Positions 38,870 to 48,730 are shown, numbered from the stretch's first letter. The stretch: 64,000 nucleotides of DNA from Luteimonas sp. (GCA_024707405.1 JANPZU010000001.1:1-64000), one strand, 5' to 3'. The notes: generated from the letters alone by a model not told the origin. Program-made: numbers and translations.

Positions 38870-39962
38870 GTCGCTTCTGGAACTCCTGCATGTAACCGAC
38901 CAGCGCCTGCACGCCTTCGACCGGCATCGCGTTGTAGATCGAGGCGCGCATGCCACCCAGCACGCGGTGCCCCTTCAGCCCGATCAGCCCCGCCTCTCGC
39001 GCGCCGGACAGGAACGCATCATTGAGCGCTTCGTCGGCAAGGAAGAACGGCACGTTCATGCGCGAACGCACGCTGGCATCCACGTCGTTGCGGTAGAACC
39101 CGCCAGAGCCGTCGATGGTCGAATACAGCAGCATCGACTTGACGTCGCTGCGACGGTCGAATTCATCGGTGCCGCCTTCGCCCAGCATCCACTTCACCGT
39201 CAGGCCGAGCAGGTACCAGTTCCAGGTGGGCGGCGTGTTGAGCATCGAGTCGTTCTCGAGCTGCGCCTTGTAGTTGAACATGTGCGCGCGCGGCTGGCCG
39301 GCGCGTTCCAGCAGGTCGCGGCGCACGATCACCACGCTGATGCCGACCGGCCCGAGGTTCTTCTGCGCACCGGCGTAGATCAAGGCGTAGCGCGAAATGT
39401 CGAGCGGTTCGGACGCGATGCTGGAACTGAAGTCGGCGAACAACGGGACGTCGCCGACATCCGGCGCAGGGTTGCCCCAGGCGGGGCGGAACTCGACGCC
39501 GTGGATGGTTTCGTTGGCGGTGATGTGCACGTAGGCCGCACCCGGCGTGAGCTGCCAGCTGTCGCGCGCGGGAATCGTGTGGTAACCGTCGGCCTCGCCG
39601 CTCGCGGCGATGTTGAGCCGCACCGCCGGCGTCAGTTGCTTGAGCGCGGTCTTGCCCCAATGGCCGCTGACCACGTAGTCGACCGCATCGCCTTCGGATG
39701 CGAAGTTCAGCGCGATCAGGGCCTGTTGCGTGGTCGCGCCACCAGGCACGAACAGCACCGCGTAATCGTCGGGCACCGCAAGCAGGGTGCGCAGGTCGGC
39801 TTCGGTCTGCGCGGCGATCTGCATGAACTCCGGGCCGCGATGGCTGATCTCGACGATCGACGCACCGGCATCGCCCCATTCAAGCATGTCGGACTGTGCC
39901 TGGCGGAGGACGGATTCCGGCAATGCCGCCGGGCCTGGACTGAAGTTGTACGCGCGTGCCAT
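38862..39962 (-). CDS. serC: Phosphoserine aminotransferase
   Basis: This pyridoxal-phosphate enzyme transaminates 3-phosphohydroxypyruvate to phosphoserine (serine pathway) and a pyridoxine precursor. The 366-residue protein starts [19 protein letters not shown] and has the PLP lysine in [12 protein letters not shown] near residue 200. It is the first gene of serC-pheA-aroA, a common order in gammaproteobacteria. The pheA start lies within its last codons, so the three genes are tightly coupled. Confidence 0.95.
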   Translation of the reverse strand: MARAYNFSPGPAALPESVLRQAQSDMLEWGDAGASIVEISHRGPEFMQIAAQTEADLRTLLAVPDDYAVLFVPGGATTQQALIALNFASEGDAVDYVVSGHWGKTALKQLTPAVRLNIAASGEADGYHTIPARDSWQLTPGAAYVHITANETIHGVEFRPAWGNPAPDVGDVPLFADFSSSIASEPLDISRYALIYAGAQKNLGPVGISVVIVRRDLLERAGQPRAHMFNYKAQLENDSMLNTPPTWNWYLLGLTVKWMLGEGGTDEFDRRSDVKSMLLYSTIDGSGGFYRNDVDASVRSRMNVPFFLADEALNDAFLSGAREAGLIGLKGHRVLGGMRASIYNAMPVEGVQALVGYMQEFQKRHG

Positions 39963-40085
39963 GCGATTGCTGTCGACGTGGAGACCAATCGCCCTAGTAT
40001 GCCGCAGCGCAACAGCCCCGAGTGTCCGTCACGCAACTTTCCGCCCCGGATTGGCTCTATCGTGTCGCCACCGGAGGAAACGGCC

Positions 40086-41057
40086 ATGACATTGCGCGAT
40101 GCCCTGCGGATTCCCGCCTCGGAAGTTACCGATGAAACGGTCTATCACGACCGACGACGGCTGCTCGCCGCGTTCGCATCCTTGCCCGCGCTGTCGCTTG
40201 CCGGTTGCGCGGATGCCGAGCCGCCGCCCTCGCCACGGACGAACGTCACTCCGGCACAGGCACGCGGCGGCTTCGCCACGGACGAAGCGCCCACGCGCTA
40301 CGAGGACGTCACCAGCTACAACAATTTCTACGAGTTCGGTACCGGCAAGCAGGATCCCTCCCGCGCGGCGAAGACCTTGCGCACCAGTCCGTGGTCGGTT
40401 GAGGTTGCAGGCGAATGCGCCAAGCCGGGCACGATCTCGCTCGACGACCTGGTTCGCGGACTCGCACCGCAGGAACGCATCTATCGGTTGCGTTGCGTCG
40501 AAGGCTGGTCGATGGTGATCCCGTGGCTCGGTGTGCCGCTGGGCGAAATCCTCAAGCGCTTCCAGCCGACGGCGAATGCGAAGTTCGTCGCCTTCACCAC
40601 CCTCGCCGACCGCGAGCAGATGCCGGGCCTGCGCTTCCGCTCGATCAACTGGCCCTACCGCGAAGGCCTGCGCATCGACGAAGCCATGCACCCGCTCACC
40701 CTGCTCGCCACCGGCCTGTATGGCAAGCCGCTGCCGCAGCAGAACGGCGCGCCGCTGCGGCTCGTGGTTCCGTGGAAGTACGGCTTCAAGAGCATCAAGT
40801 CGATCGTGCGCATCGAGTTCACCGAACGCATGCCCAAGACCGCGTGGAACGACCTTCAGCCGCGCGAATACGGTTTCTTCAGCAACGTCAATCCCGAGGT
40901 CGACCATCCTCGCTGGAGCCAGAAGACCGAACGCCGCATCTCCGGCGATGGTGCCAGCCGACTGTTCCCGGAACGCATCGCCACCCGGATGTTCAACGGC
41001 TACGCGGAGCAGGTCGCGTCGATGTACTCGGGCATGGATCTGAAACGCTGGTATTGA
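40086..41057 (+). CDS. msrP: Periplasmic methionine sulfoxide reductase catalytic subunit MsrP
   Basis: MsrP repairs oxidised methionine in envelope proteins using a molybdopterin cofactor and electrons from MsrQ. The 323-residue protein has the sulfite-oxidase fold: NNFYEFGT near 80, and the molybdenum-ligating cysteine in [11 protein letters not shown] at about residue 140. The export signal is odd: an RRR motif at about 24-26 is followed by [16 protein letters not shown], a Tat-like signal that ends in a lipobox. A membrane-anchored form is therefore possible. The next gene is msrQ, 7 bases after the stop. Confidence 0.92.
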   Translation: MTLRDALRIPASEVTDETVYHDRRRLLAAFASLPALSLAGCADAEPPPSPRTNVTPAQARGGFATDEAPTRYEDVTSYNNFYEFGTGKQDPSRAAKTLRTSPWSVEVAGECAKPGTISLDDLVRGLAPQERIYRLRCVEGWSMVIPWLGVPLGEILKRFQPTANAKFVAFTTLADREQMPGLRFRSINWPYREGLRIDEAMHPLTLLATGLYGKPLPQQNGAPLRLVVPWKYGFKSIKSIVRIEFTERMPKTAWNDLQPREYGFFSNVNPEVDHPRWSQKTERRISGDGASRLFPERIATRMFNGYAEQVASMYSGMDLKRWY

Positions 41058-41064
41058 GCGCCGC

Positions 41065-41718
41065 ATGCCGCCCTCTCCTGCCCGGATCCGGATCGCCAAG
41101 GCCGTCGTCCATGTCCTCGCATTGGCACCGCTGGCATGGCTGTGCTGGCAGTTCTGGCAGGTGTACGGCGGCATCGACTACGACGCGCTCGGTGCCGACC
41201 CCGTCGCCGAGATCGAACATCGCCTCGGCACCTGGGCCTTGCGCTTCCTGCTGCTCACGCTGGCGATCACGCCGCTGAGGCAAGTCACCGGGCAAACGGC
41301 GCTGTTGCGCTTCCGGCGCATGCTGGGCCTGTATGCATTCGCCTACGCCAGCCTGCACCTGGCCGTGTATCTCGGGCTCGACCTGCGCGGTTACTGGGCG
41401 CAGGTCTTCGAGGAAATCGCGAAGCGTCCCTACATCACCGTCGGTTTCGCCGCCTGGCTGTTGCTGGTGCCTCTGGCGATCACGTCCACGCAGGGCTGGA
41501 TGCGTCGACTCGGTCGCCGCTGGGGGCAACTGCACAAACTGGTCTACGCGATCGCCATCCTCGCGGTGCTGCACTTCTGGTGGATCGTGAAATCCGACTA
41601 TCGCGAACCGTTGCTGTACGCGGCGATCCTGGCATTGCTGCTGGGTTGGAGAGTCTGGAAAGCGATCCGGCGGAAGCGTCCCGGCATGAGCTCCGGGAGT
41701 CCGGCGGGGAAGATCTAG
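41065..41718 (+). CDS. msrQ: Haem-binding membrane subunit MsrQ
   Basis: The 217-residue inner-membrane protein supplies electrons from quinone to MsrP through b haem. It has six hydrophobic helices of the ferric-reductase-like type, with histidines in the core (ASLHLAVY, GQLHKLVYAIAILAVLHFWWIVKSDY) placed to ligate haem. It follows msrP in the same transcript. Its stop codon overlaps that of the convergent FHA gene through the palindrome CTAG. Confidence 0.92.
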   Translation: MPPSPARIRIAKAVVHVLALAPLAWLCWQFWQVYGGIDYDALGADPVAEIEHRLGTWALRFLLLTLAITPLRQVTGQTALLRFRRMLGLYAFAYASLHLAVYLGLDLRGYWAQVFEEIAKRPYITVGFAAWLLLVPLAITSTQGWMRRLGRRWGQLHKLVYAIAILAVLHFWWIVKSDYREPLLYAAILALLLGWRVWKAIRRKRPGMSSGSPAGKI

Positions 41719-42525
41719 GCCGGCCCGAACAACAGCAGTGCCGACAACAGCACGGCGAGCAGCAACGCCGCCAGCAGCAACCACGGCAACCGCCAGGTGG
41801 AGCCCCCGTTCGACACCACCGGTTCCGCCTGCTTGCCGGCATCGTTGCGCTCGGCCGCTTCCTCGTCGGGCAAGGCTGGCAATACACGCTTGGGCGCTTC
41901 GACCACGAAACGATGGTGGGCATCGAACACGACCTGGTCGCCGGCACGCAGGATCGCGTCCCGCATCGGCTCGCCATTGACCAGGCTGCCGGCATCCGAA
42001 CCGAGGTCGCGCATGACGACTTCGTCGCCGACCAGTTCCAGTCGCGCATGGCGATCACCGAACGCCGGATCGTCGATGCGGATGTCGGCTGATGGATTGC
42101 GGCCCACGAGTTTCGGACGCTCGAGCGTGAAGCTGCGCCCGTGGTAGCGGCCGCCCACGCCGCGCAGCACGACCCGGGGATCGGGCGGCTGTGTTCCGGC
42201 CCCGTCGATCCGGTGCGGGAGGCACCTCCGGCGAGCGGGCACCCACGAGGCGCAACTCGATGCCGTCGACGAAGATCGCATCACCCACGCGAAGCATTGC
42301 CATCCGCTGGATCGGACGGCCGTTCACATGCACGCCGTGCCCGTTGCCGTTGCCGTCGACGTTCAACCACACGCCACGTCGATCCACGCACAGCCGCACC
42401 GGCGCCGAGGCGTCCTCGACGACCTCGATCCGCTCTCCTTCGCCGCGAACGATCCCGTGCACGCCGATGGTCAGCGGTCGATCCGGCGCGCCGGGGCCGG
42501 GGAAACGGAGCTTGGTGCCTTCCAT
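41715..42525 (-). CDS. FHA-domain membrane protein, frameshifted as sequenced
   Basis: Forkhead-associated domains bind phosphothreonine peptides and often sit beside Ser/Thr kinase or secretion systems. The first half from 42525 (MEGTKLRFPGPG..., VWLNVDGNGNGHGVHVNGRPI) resembles a degenerate FHA-like domain. The second half, in another frame, is a good FHA domain (LVGRNPSADIRIDDPAFGDRHARLE, MRDLGSDAGSLVNGEPM) followed by a C-terminal membrane helix (WLLLAALLLAVLLSALLLFG). The frames join if one base is removed from the GGG at 42217-42219 (42222 region), giving about 269 residues. No kinase is adjacent. The gene could be a pseudogene, but the other homopolymer shifts in this window favour sequence error. 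Confidence 0.75.
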
Positions 42526-42606
42526 GCGGCGGCAATCTATCACGCCCGCTTGGTCGGCGAGGCCAGTCCGTCGCACAATGCCCGACCTTTCCGGAGGAAC
42601 CACGAC

Positions 42607-42879
42607 ATGGCAGGCATCGACATCCGACACGCACATTCGCTGCCCAAGGCCAAGGCGCGCAAGGCGGTCGAAGAGATCGCGCGCAAGCTGTCCGAACGCT
42701 TCGGCATGGATTACGGCTGGGACGGCGACGTGCTCAACTTCAACGGCTCCGGGGTGGACGGCAAGATCGACCTCGCCCCCAGCCAGTTGCGCTTCACCGC
42801 CAACCTCGGGTTCCTGATGTCGGCGTTCAAGGGCCCGATCGAAGCCGAGATCAAACGCGTCCTGGACGAAAAGTTCTAG
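42607..42879 (+). CDS. Polyhydroxyalkanoic acid system family protein
   Basis: The 90-residue protein (MAGIDIRHAHSL...) matches the small PHA_gran_rgn family, found beside PHA granule genes: KARKAVEEIARKLSERFGMDYGWDGDVLNF, GSGVDGKIDLAPSQLRFTANLGFL and the C-terminal helix GPIEAEIKRVLDEKF. The role is not well defined; it is considered part of granule formation or regulation. Its stop overlaps the stop of the convergent gene by CTAG. The phasin at 45035 and the lipase at 43686 support a storage-granule context. No phaC/phaE synthase is seen in the window. Confidence 0.85.
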   Translation: MAGIDIRHAHSLPKAKARKAVEEIARKLSERFGMDYGWDGDVLNFNGSGVDGKIDLAPSQLRFTANLGFLMSAFKGPIEAEIKRVLDEKF

Positions 42880-43634
42880 GATCCGCCGCCGTCGCGGAAC
42901 GGATCGTCGTCGCCCGCGAACAGGCGTTTCGACACCGCTACCTCGTCGCGCTCGATCTCGCCGACGAAGCCCGCCACGTCGCCAAGCGATTCGAACGCCG
43001 CGAAACCGCGTTCGAGGAAGGTCTGCAATTCCGACAGGCCCGCCAGCCTGGCCGGCCCGCGCGAGAACGCCAGCAGCGCCGCGACGCCCGGCAGCTTCAG
43101 CGCCTGTCCGAACCCCCGCCCCACCTTGCCGATCAAGGCGACCTGCCGCTTGCGTTCAGCCTCTTCACCCACCTCGCGGTAGGCCTGCGCATAGAGCGTG
43201 GCGTCGAGCTTCCTGCGCCTCGGCGCCAGCGCCTCCAGCGTTTCGGCCATCGACAGATCCAGCGATTGGGTCAGCGCCCCCAGTTCGATCGCGTCGGCCA
43301 CCGTCCCCAGCAGCTTCTTAGGCAGCAAGCGCCGCATCATCGGCAGCACCTTGGCGATGTCCGCATCGCGACGGGTGAAGTCATGGTCGCCGTAGACATC
43401 GCACAGGAAGAACTCAGCCGCCGGCCGCCGCGACGGATCGCGCAGGAATCGATCGAAACTACGGCGCAACCTTTCTGCCTGCCAGCGGCGCACTTCCGGC
43501 AGCCAGCGCAGCTGGTTACGCGGCTCGCGTCCAGGGTCGTGCAGGGCCTGATGCCGCGCGAGTTGCCTGGCCAGCCTGTCGTTCGCTTCCCTTGCCATGG
43601 CGGGCATGTTGGTGATCCGCGCGGATTGGAGCAA
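42876..43634 (-). CDS. Conserved hypothetical protein, Xanthomonadales-type
   Basis: A 240-252-residue soluble protein, no signal peptide or membrane span. It has a basic N-terminal half (RLARQLARHQALHD, WLPEVRRWQAERLRRSFDRFLRD), a motif FFLCDVYGDHDFTRRDADIAKVLPMMRRLLP near 75-105 reminiscent of an uncharacterised family, and a helical C-terminus. An ATG 12 codons inside (MAREAND) may be the true start. It lies antiparallel between the PHA-system gene and the patatin-like lipase gene, a position shared with PHA granule genes. I cannot assign a function. Confidence 0.75.
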   Translation of the reverse strand: MLQSARITNMPAMAREANDRLARQLARHQALHDPGREPRNQLRWLPEVRRWQAERLRRSFDRFLRDPSRRPAAEFFLCDVYGDHDFTRRDADIAKVLPMMRRLLPKKLLGTVADAIELGALTQSLDLSMAETLEALAPRRRKLDATLYAQAYREVGEEAERKRQVALIGKVGRGFGQALKLPGVAALLAFSRGPARLAGLSELQTFLERGFAAFESLGDVAGFVGEIERDEVAVSKRLFAGDDDPFRDGGGS

Positions 43635-43685
43635 CCCCTCGGATCGGGCCGGTTACACTCCGGCGTCCCCGCCATCGGCCCGTAC

Positions 43686-44948
43686 ATGCTCTCGCTCCAT
43701 GTCGCCCGCAAGCGTCGCCGCCGCACTACGCGGCAGGCTCCGAAGATCGGCCTGGCCATCGCCGGGGGCGGCCCCATCGGCGCCATGTACGAACTGGGCG
43801 CATTGCGTGCGCTCGACGAGGCGCTCGACGGCATCGACCTGACCCGGCTGGATTGCTACGTGGGCGTCAGCAGCGGGGCGTTCCTCGCCGCCGGCCTGGC
43901 AAACCGCATCGGTACTGCCGAGATGTGCCGCGGCTTCATCACCGGCAACAGCGACGACATCGCATTCAGGCCCGAGACCTTCCTGCAGCCGAACGTGGGC
44001 GAATACCTGCGCCGCGCCTCGACGCTGCCGGCGCTGTCGTTCGAGTGGGGTCGGCGGATGCTGGCCCACCCCGGGCGTGCGTTCCGCTGGTCCGAACTGA
44101 TGCTGCGTTTCGGCGGGCTGGTGCCCACAGGCATCTTCGACAACCGTGCGATCGAGCGCTTCATGCGCGACGTGCTGACCCGACGCGGTCGCAGCAACGA
44201 TTTCCGCACGCTCGACACCGACCTGTTCGTCGTCGCGGTCGACCTCGACAGCGGCGAGGCCGTGCGTTTCGGCGAACCCGGATGGGACGCCGTGCCGATC
44301 TCGCAGGCGGTGCAGGCCAGTTCGGCGCTGCCCGGCCTCTACCCGCCGGTGGAGATCAACGGCCGCCACTTCCTCGACGGCGCACTGCGCCGCACGATGC
44401 ACGCCTCCACCGTGCTCGAACGCGGCATCGACCTAATGATCGGCGTCAACCCGCTGGTGCCGTTCGATCCCTCGCGCGCACCGTCGCACGCGGGCGATGC
44501 CGACCAGATCGGACTGGCCGGCGGCGGACTGCCCAGCGTGCTGTCGCAGACCCTGCGCACCATGCTGCAGTCACGCATGCAGATCGGCATGGAGAAATAT
44601 CCGCACCAGTATCCCGACGTCGACCAATTGGTGTTCGAACCCAACGCCGGCGACAGCGAACTGTTCTTCACCAACCTGTTCAGCTTTTCAGCCCGCGCGC
44701 GCGTCTGTGAACTCGCCTACCGCAACACCCTGGCCGACCTGCGCAAGCGTGCACACGAACTCGAACCCGTGTTCGCCGCGCACGGCATCCGCCTGCGGCA
44801 GGACGTGCTGGCCGACCGCCATCGCGGCATCGCGACATCGCTGTCCTCGCCGCCGCCGCGCAGCACCGAGACCACTGCCCGCCTGCGTCGCGCACTCGAC
44901 GATACCGACGCACTGGTCGCGCGCCGAACCCGCCACCGCAAGGCCTGA
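43686..44948 (+). CDS. Patatin-like phospholipase family protein
   Basis: The 420-residue protein shows the patatin lipase motifs: oxyanion-hole GGGPIGAMYELGALRAL at about 27-43, the nucleophile elbow GVSSGAF (G-x-S-x-G) near 60, and the catalytic Asp in FLDGALRR near 230. Patatins release fatty acids from lipids; bacterial ones also act at PHA or oil granules. The N-terminus (LHVARKRRRRTTRQ) is very basic. It sits between the PHA-system and phasin genes, so a role at storage granules is a reasonable inference. The start at 43686 follows no strong ribosome-binding site. Confidence 0.88.
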   Translation: MLSLHVARKRRRRTTRQAPKIGLAIAGGGPIGAMYELGALRALDEALDGIDLTRLDCYVGVSSGAFLAAGLANRIGTAEMCRGFITGNSDDIAFRPETFLQPNVGEYLRRASTLPALSFEWGRRMLAHPGRAFRWSELMLRFGGLVPTGIFDNRAIERFMRDVLTRRGRSNDFRTLDTDLFVVAVDLDSGEAVRFGEPGWDAVPISQAVQASSALPGLYPPVEINGRHFLDGALRRTMHASTVLERGIDLMIGVNPLVPFDPSRAPSHAGDADQIGLAGGGLPSVLSQTLRTMLQSRMQIGMEKYPHQYPDVDQLVFEPNAGDSELFFTNLFSFSARARVCELAYRNTLADLRKRAHELEPVFAAHGIRLRQDVLADRHRGIATSLSSPPPRSTETTARLRRALDDTDALVARRTRHRKA

Positions 44949-45034
44949 AACACCGCCCGGGCTGGTGTGAATGCTCTAGTCGTCACGCGCACTCTGGCAG
45001 CATCCGCACAGGAACCACTGCCCGGGAGGCACGC

Positions 45035-45634
45035 ATGGCCAAGTTCAAGAAAACCGCAAAGAAGACCGCCGGCAAGACGGGCAAGGCCGACGCGCAGGCG
45101 CAGGCCGAGCGACTGTCGAAATCGTTGAGTGAATCGGCGCAGCAGATCTGGCTGGCGGGCGTGGGCGCTTTCTCGCGCGCGCAGGCCGAAGGCACCAAGC
45201 TGTTCGAGAACCTGGCGAAGGAAGGCCTGAACATCGAGAACACCGCGCGCAAGTTCGCCGGCAAGCGTGCCGAGGTGGTGCGTGAAGCGGTCGAAACCCG
45301 CGTCGAACAGGCCCGCGACCGCGCCACCGATACCTGGGATCGCCTGGAAAAGGTGTTCGAGGAACGCGTGCAGCGCGCACTGGTCAAGCTCGGCGTTCCC
45401 GGACGCGACGACCTGAAGGATCTGAGCAGTCGTGTCGACGGCCTGACGGCCGAACTCCGCCGTCAGGGCGGCAAGCCCGCGGCACGCAAGCAGGCACCGG
45501 CACGCAAGGCCACTTCGAAGAAAGCCACGGCAAAGAAGGCCAAGGCCAGCCCGGTAACCGCAAAAAAGACGGCCAAGCCCCGGAAAGTCGCTACCCGGAA
45601 GCCACGCAAGTCGGCCACCAAGCCAGCGAACTGA
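45035..45634 (+). CDS. Phasin-family protein with histone-like tail
   Basis: Phasins coat polyhydroxyalkanoate granules. The 199-residue protein has the central amphipathic helix (QQIWLAGVGAFSRAQAEGTKLFENLAKEGL) and a long coiled-coil segment, then a Lys/Ala/Pro-rich C-terminus of about 60 residues (PAARKQAPARKATSKKATAKKAKAS...). Such a PhaF-like tail binds DNA and helps to distribute granules between daughter cells. The N-terminus is also Lys-rich. It closes the PHA cluster starting at 42607. Confidence 0.9.
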   Translation: MAKFKKTAKKTAGKTGKADAQAQAERLSKSLSESAQQIWLAGVGAFSRAQAEGTKLFENLAKEGLNIENTARKFAGKRAEVVREAVETRVEQARDRATDTWDRLEKVFEERVQRALVKLGVPGRDDLKDLSSRVDGLTAELRRQGGKPAARKQAPARKATSKKATAKKAKASPVTAKKTAKPRKVATRKPRKSATKPAN

Positions 45635-45780
45635 CGCACCACGGCGGCCCATCCGGCCGCTGATCGGATATGGATGCACGGCCCGGCCGTGCATCCAACC
45701 CGATGCAACCCGACGGGCCTGCGCAAGCCGGATGACACCGGCACGCTTCCGCTATCCTGTGCGCCCTGCAAGGAGATGTC

Positions 45781-46728
45781 ATGGGCGCTGTTTCGCACTG
45801 GGTCGTCGCGATACTGGTCGGGCTGCTGGTCGGCGGCGCCGGTACGTTCTACTTCCGCGGCTACCGCATGCGCCGCGACGAAACCGCAGCCGGCATCGTG
45901 GCGTTGTCAGGCGTGTCCTGGCGCGTATTCATCCACATGGTGCTCGACGCCCTCGCGCGCCGCGGCTATGAGCGCGTGGTCGACCAGGAAGACGCCTCCG
46001 GCGACCGCGACTTCACCCTCGAGAAGGATCGTCGCCACTGGTTGCTCTCGTGCAAGCACGGCAGCGCGTTCGTGCTTGGCAAGCCCGATGTCAACCAGTT
46101 GGCCAACGACATCAACATGAAAGGCGCCGCGGGTGGGTTCCTGGTCACCCAGGGCAGGATCACCGAAGACGCACGCCCGGTCGCCGGATTGCAGGGCATC
46201 GAACTGCTCGACGGCCCTGCCCTTTGGCCTGAACTGCGCGGTTTCATCCCGGCCGAGCAACTCGCCTCGATCCGCGCCAAGGCCGCCGAACGCGCACGCC
46301 AGGGCAGCCTGCTCTCGTGGCTGGCCGCACTGGTGGCGGGCATCGCGGTCTTCCTCGCCCTCCCTGAACCCTCCGCGCAAGCGTCGCAAGCCCAGGGACA
46401 TGCCGCGGGGCAGCCGACGACGCCTGTGGCAGCCCCGGCCGTCGTCGCTGACGAGCCATTGGCAAACAACCTGCCGCCGCCGTTGTCCGTCGAGGAGCAG
46501 CGCCAGACCCTGGTCAAGGCAATCGCCACCCTGCCCGATGTCGATCGCGTGCTCTGGTCGAGCGAGTCGACCTTGCAGGTTTTCCTGCTGCGGATCGACG
46601 GCGATGCCTTCGAGCGCATCTGCCCGCTGGTCGAACGCCACGACGACCTGGCCGCATCGCGCATCCAGCTCACGCCGCCTGCCGGCAGCGATGCACTGGT
46701 GCGCTTCAGGCAGTGCCGCAGCTACTGA
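45781..46728 (+). CDS. Membrane protein with Mrr-type restriction-endonuclease-like domain
   Basis: The 315-residue protein has a membrane helix at each end of its enzymatic domain: VVAILVGLLVGGAGTFYF near the start and SWLAALVAGIAVFLALP at about 179-195. Between them lies a PD-(D/E)xK fold: WRVFIHMVLDALARRGYERVV, DRDFTLEKDRRHWLLSCKHGS with the acidic residue and the CKH catalytic lysine, and VLGKPDVNQLANDINMKGAAGGFLVTQG as in Mrr/type IV restriction enzymes. The C-terminal part is periplasmic or disordered. Membrane-anchored Mrr-like proteins are poorly known; a defence or envelope DNA-handling role is inference. Confidence 0.8.
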   Translation: MGAVSHWVVAILVGLLVGGAGTFYFRGYRMRRDETAAGIVALSGVSWRVFIHMVLDALARRGYERVVDQEDASGDRDFTLEKDRRHWLLSCKHGSAFVLGKPDVNQLANDINMKGAAGGFLVTQGRITEDARPVAGLQGIELLDGPALWPELRGFIPAEQLASIRAKAAERARQGSLLSWLAALVAGIAVFLALPEPSAQASQAQGHAAGQPTTPVAAPAVVADEPLANNLPPPLSVEEQRQTLVKAIATLPDVDRVLWSSESTLQVFLLRIDGDAFERICPLVERHDDLAASRIQLTPPAGSDALVRFRQCRSY

Positions 46729-46741
46729 CTGACCCGCGCGG

Positions 46742-48730
46742 TCACCAATGCACGCCGCGCATCATCGCGGCGAACGCAATCTGCTCCTGGCTCGGCGTCT
46801 CGTCCTTGAGTGCCGCACGATCGCCCTTGGCCGCGGCCGAATCCGGGAACAACTCGAACGCCGTGCTCATGATCACCTCGTAGGCCTTCGGCGCCACGGC
46901 ATTGACCAGCGCGGAGAAGATGCCAAGGCGCGTCGCGATCCGGCTGGGCCGCTCGATGATGCCCCTGACCACCAGGTCGGCGGCTTCGTCCGGCGTGAGC
47001 GTCGGCACGCTGTCGTACATCTTGGTCGGCGCGATCATCGGCGTCTTCACCAGCGGCATGTTGATGGTGGTGAAACTGATGCCCTTGCCTGACAACTCGC
47101 CCTGCGCGCAACGGCTGAACGCATCCAGCGCCGCCTTCGAGGCCACGTAGGCCGAGAATCGCGGCGAATTGGCCAGCACGCCGATGGAACTGATGTTGAT
47201 GATGTGGCCCTTGCGACGCTTGGTCATCGTCGGCATGAACCCCATGATCAGGCGCAGGCTGCCGAAGTAGTTGAGCTGCATGGTGCGCTCGAAATCGTGG
47301 AAGCGGTCGTAGCTCAGCTCGATCGAACGCCGGATCGAACGACCGGCATTGTTGATGAGCACATCGACGTGCCCGTGTTCCTTGAGGATCTTCTCGACCA
47401 GCTTGTCGCAATCTGCCATGTCCGCGAGATCCGCGGTGTAGGCGAATACCTTGCCACCGGCCGCCTTCATCTCGTCGCGCGCCTTGAACAGTTCGTCCTT
47501 GCCACGCGCAACGATGACCGTCACTGCGCCCGCCTCGGCCACGCGCTGTGCAGTCGACAGGCCGATGCCGGACGAACCGCCGGTGATCACCACCACCTTG
47601 TTGCGCACCTTGCCCTTCAACGTGCGGTCGATGAACAGGTCGGGATCAAGATGCCGCTCCCAGTAATCCCACAGCCGCCAGGCGTAGGTGTCCAGCGCCG
47701 GCACGGCAATGCCGCTGCCCTTGAGCGCGCGCTCGGTCTCGCGGCTGTCGAAACGCGTGGGATAGGTGATGAATTTCATCACTTGCTTCGGGATGCGGAA
47801 ATCGCGCAGCAGCATGCCGATGAAGCGTTTGACCGGTGGCAGGTTGGCGACCGCGCCGCGGATGCCGGACGGCACGAACGCGAACATGCGCGCGTCGATG
47901 CGCATGGTCATTTCCGGCGCATGGCCCGCACGGGCGAAGGTGTTGAGGATCTCGCCGACGCGCATCGGCTCGGGATCGGTGAGGTGGAAAGTGCCACCAT
48001 CGAGCTTGGGCTTATGCGCGATGTGATCCATCGCATCGACCACGAAATCCACCGGCACGATGTTCACCCGCCCGCCTTCGATGCCCAGCACCGGCATCCA
48101 CGGCGGCAGCGTCTCGCGCAGTTTCTTGATCAGGATAAAGAAGTAGTACGGGCCGTCGATCTTGTCGATCTCGCCGGTCTGCGAATGGCCAACCACCATG
48201 CCGGGTCGATAGACGCGCCATTTGATCCGCTTTTCTTCGCGCACAAGCCGTTCCGACTCGTGCTTGGTTCGCAGGTAGGGATCGTCCAGTCCTTCGGCTT
48301 CGTCGAACATGTCCTCGCGGAAGATGCCGGGGTACAGGCCGGCGGCCGCGATCGAACTGGCATGGTGGAAGCAACCTGCGCCGATCGCGGCGGCCAGGTC
48401 GAGCGCGTGTTGCGTGCCGTCGATGTTCGCCGCCTTTTGCGCTTCCGCGCTCGCAGCTAGGTCGTAGATCGCGGCGAGATGGAAGAAGTGCTTCACCTTG
48501 CCGTTGAGCGCGCGAACCTGCGCGGCGGACACGCCGCATTTGGCCGCGGTCATGTCGCCGACCACAGGCACGATGCGCTTCATGTCCCAGCCCATCTTCT
48601 TGCCGATGGCATCGAGCTTCTTGCGCGAGTCCTCGCGCACCAGCACGTGCACGCTGCCCTTGCGCGCGAGCAGCTTGCTGACGAGATGCCGTCCGATGAA
48701 CCCCGTGGCGCCGGTGACGAAGTAAGTCAT
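46742..48730 (-). CDS. Two-domain fatty acyl-CoA/acyl-ACP reductase
   Basis: This enzyme reduces fatty acyl-CoA to fatty alcohol in two NADPH-dependent steps, the supply route for wax esters. The 662-residue protein fuses an N-terminal extended SDR (TYFVTGATGFIGRHL, HHASSIAAAG, YLRTKHESERLV) with a C-terminal classical SDR (VVVITGGSSGIGLSTA, NAGRSIRRSIELSYDRFHDFERTMQLNYFGS, YVASKAALDAF). Its order and length correspond to the well-studied Marinobacter fatty acyl-CoA reductase of 661 residues. The start at 48730 is preferred because AAGGGA lies 9 bases upstream. It faces the acyl-CoA-binding protein gene. Confidence 0.9.
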   Translation of the reverse strand: MTYFVTGATGFIGRHLVSKLLARKGSVHVLVREDSRKKLDAIGKKMGWDMKRIVPVVGDMTAAKCGVSAAQVRALNGKVKHFFHLAAIYDLAASAEAQKAANIDGTQHALDLAAAIGAGCFHHASSIAAAGLYPGIFREDMFDEAEGLDDPYLRTKHESERLVREEKRIKWRVYRPGMVVGHSQTGEIDKIDGPYYFFILIKKLRETLPPWMPVLGIEGGRVNIVPVDFVVDAMDHIAHKPKLDGGTFHLTDPEPMRVGEILNTFARAGHAPEMTMRIDARMFAFVPSGIRGAVANLPPVKRFIGMLLRDFRIPKQVMKFITYPTRFDSRETERALKGSGIAVPALDTYAWRLWDYWERHLDPDLFIDRTLKGKVRNKVVVITGGSSGIGLSTAQRVAEAGAVTVIVARGKDELFKARDEMKAAGGKVFAYTADLADMADCDKLVEKILKEHGHVDVLINNAGRSIRRSIELSYDRFHDFERTMQLNYFGSLRLIMGFMPTMTKRRKGHIINISSIGVLANSPRFSAYVASKAALDAFSRCAQGELSGKGISFTTINMPLVKTPMIAPTKMYDSVPTLTPDEAADLVVRGIIERPSRIATRLGIFSALVNAVAPKAYEVIMSTAFELFPDSAAAKGDRAALKDETPSQEQIAFAAMMRGVHW

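Noticed and set aside
41715-42525. Two separate overlapping FHA genes
   Set aside because: The two frames together make one ordinary protein with a one-base correction, and the downstream frame has no ribosome-binding site of its own.
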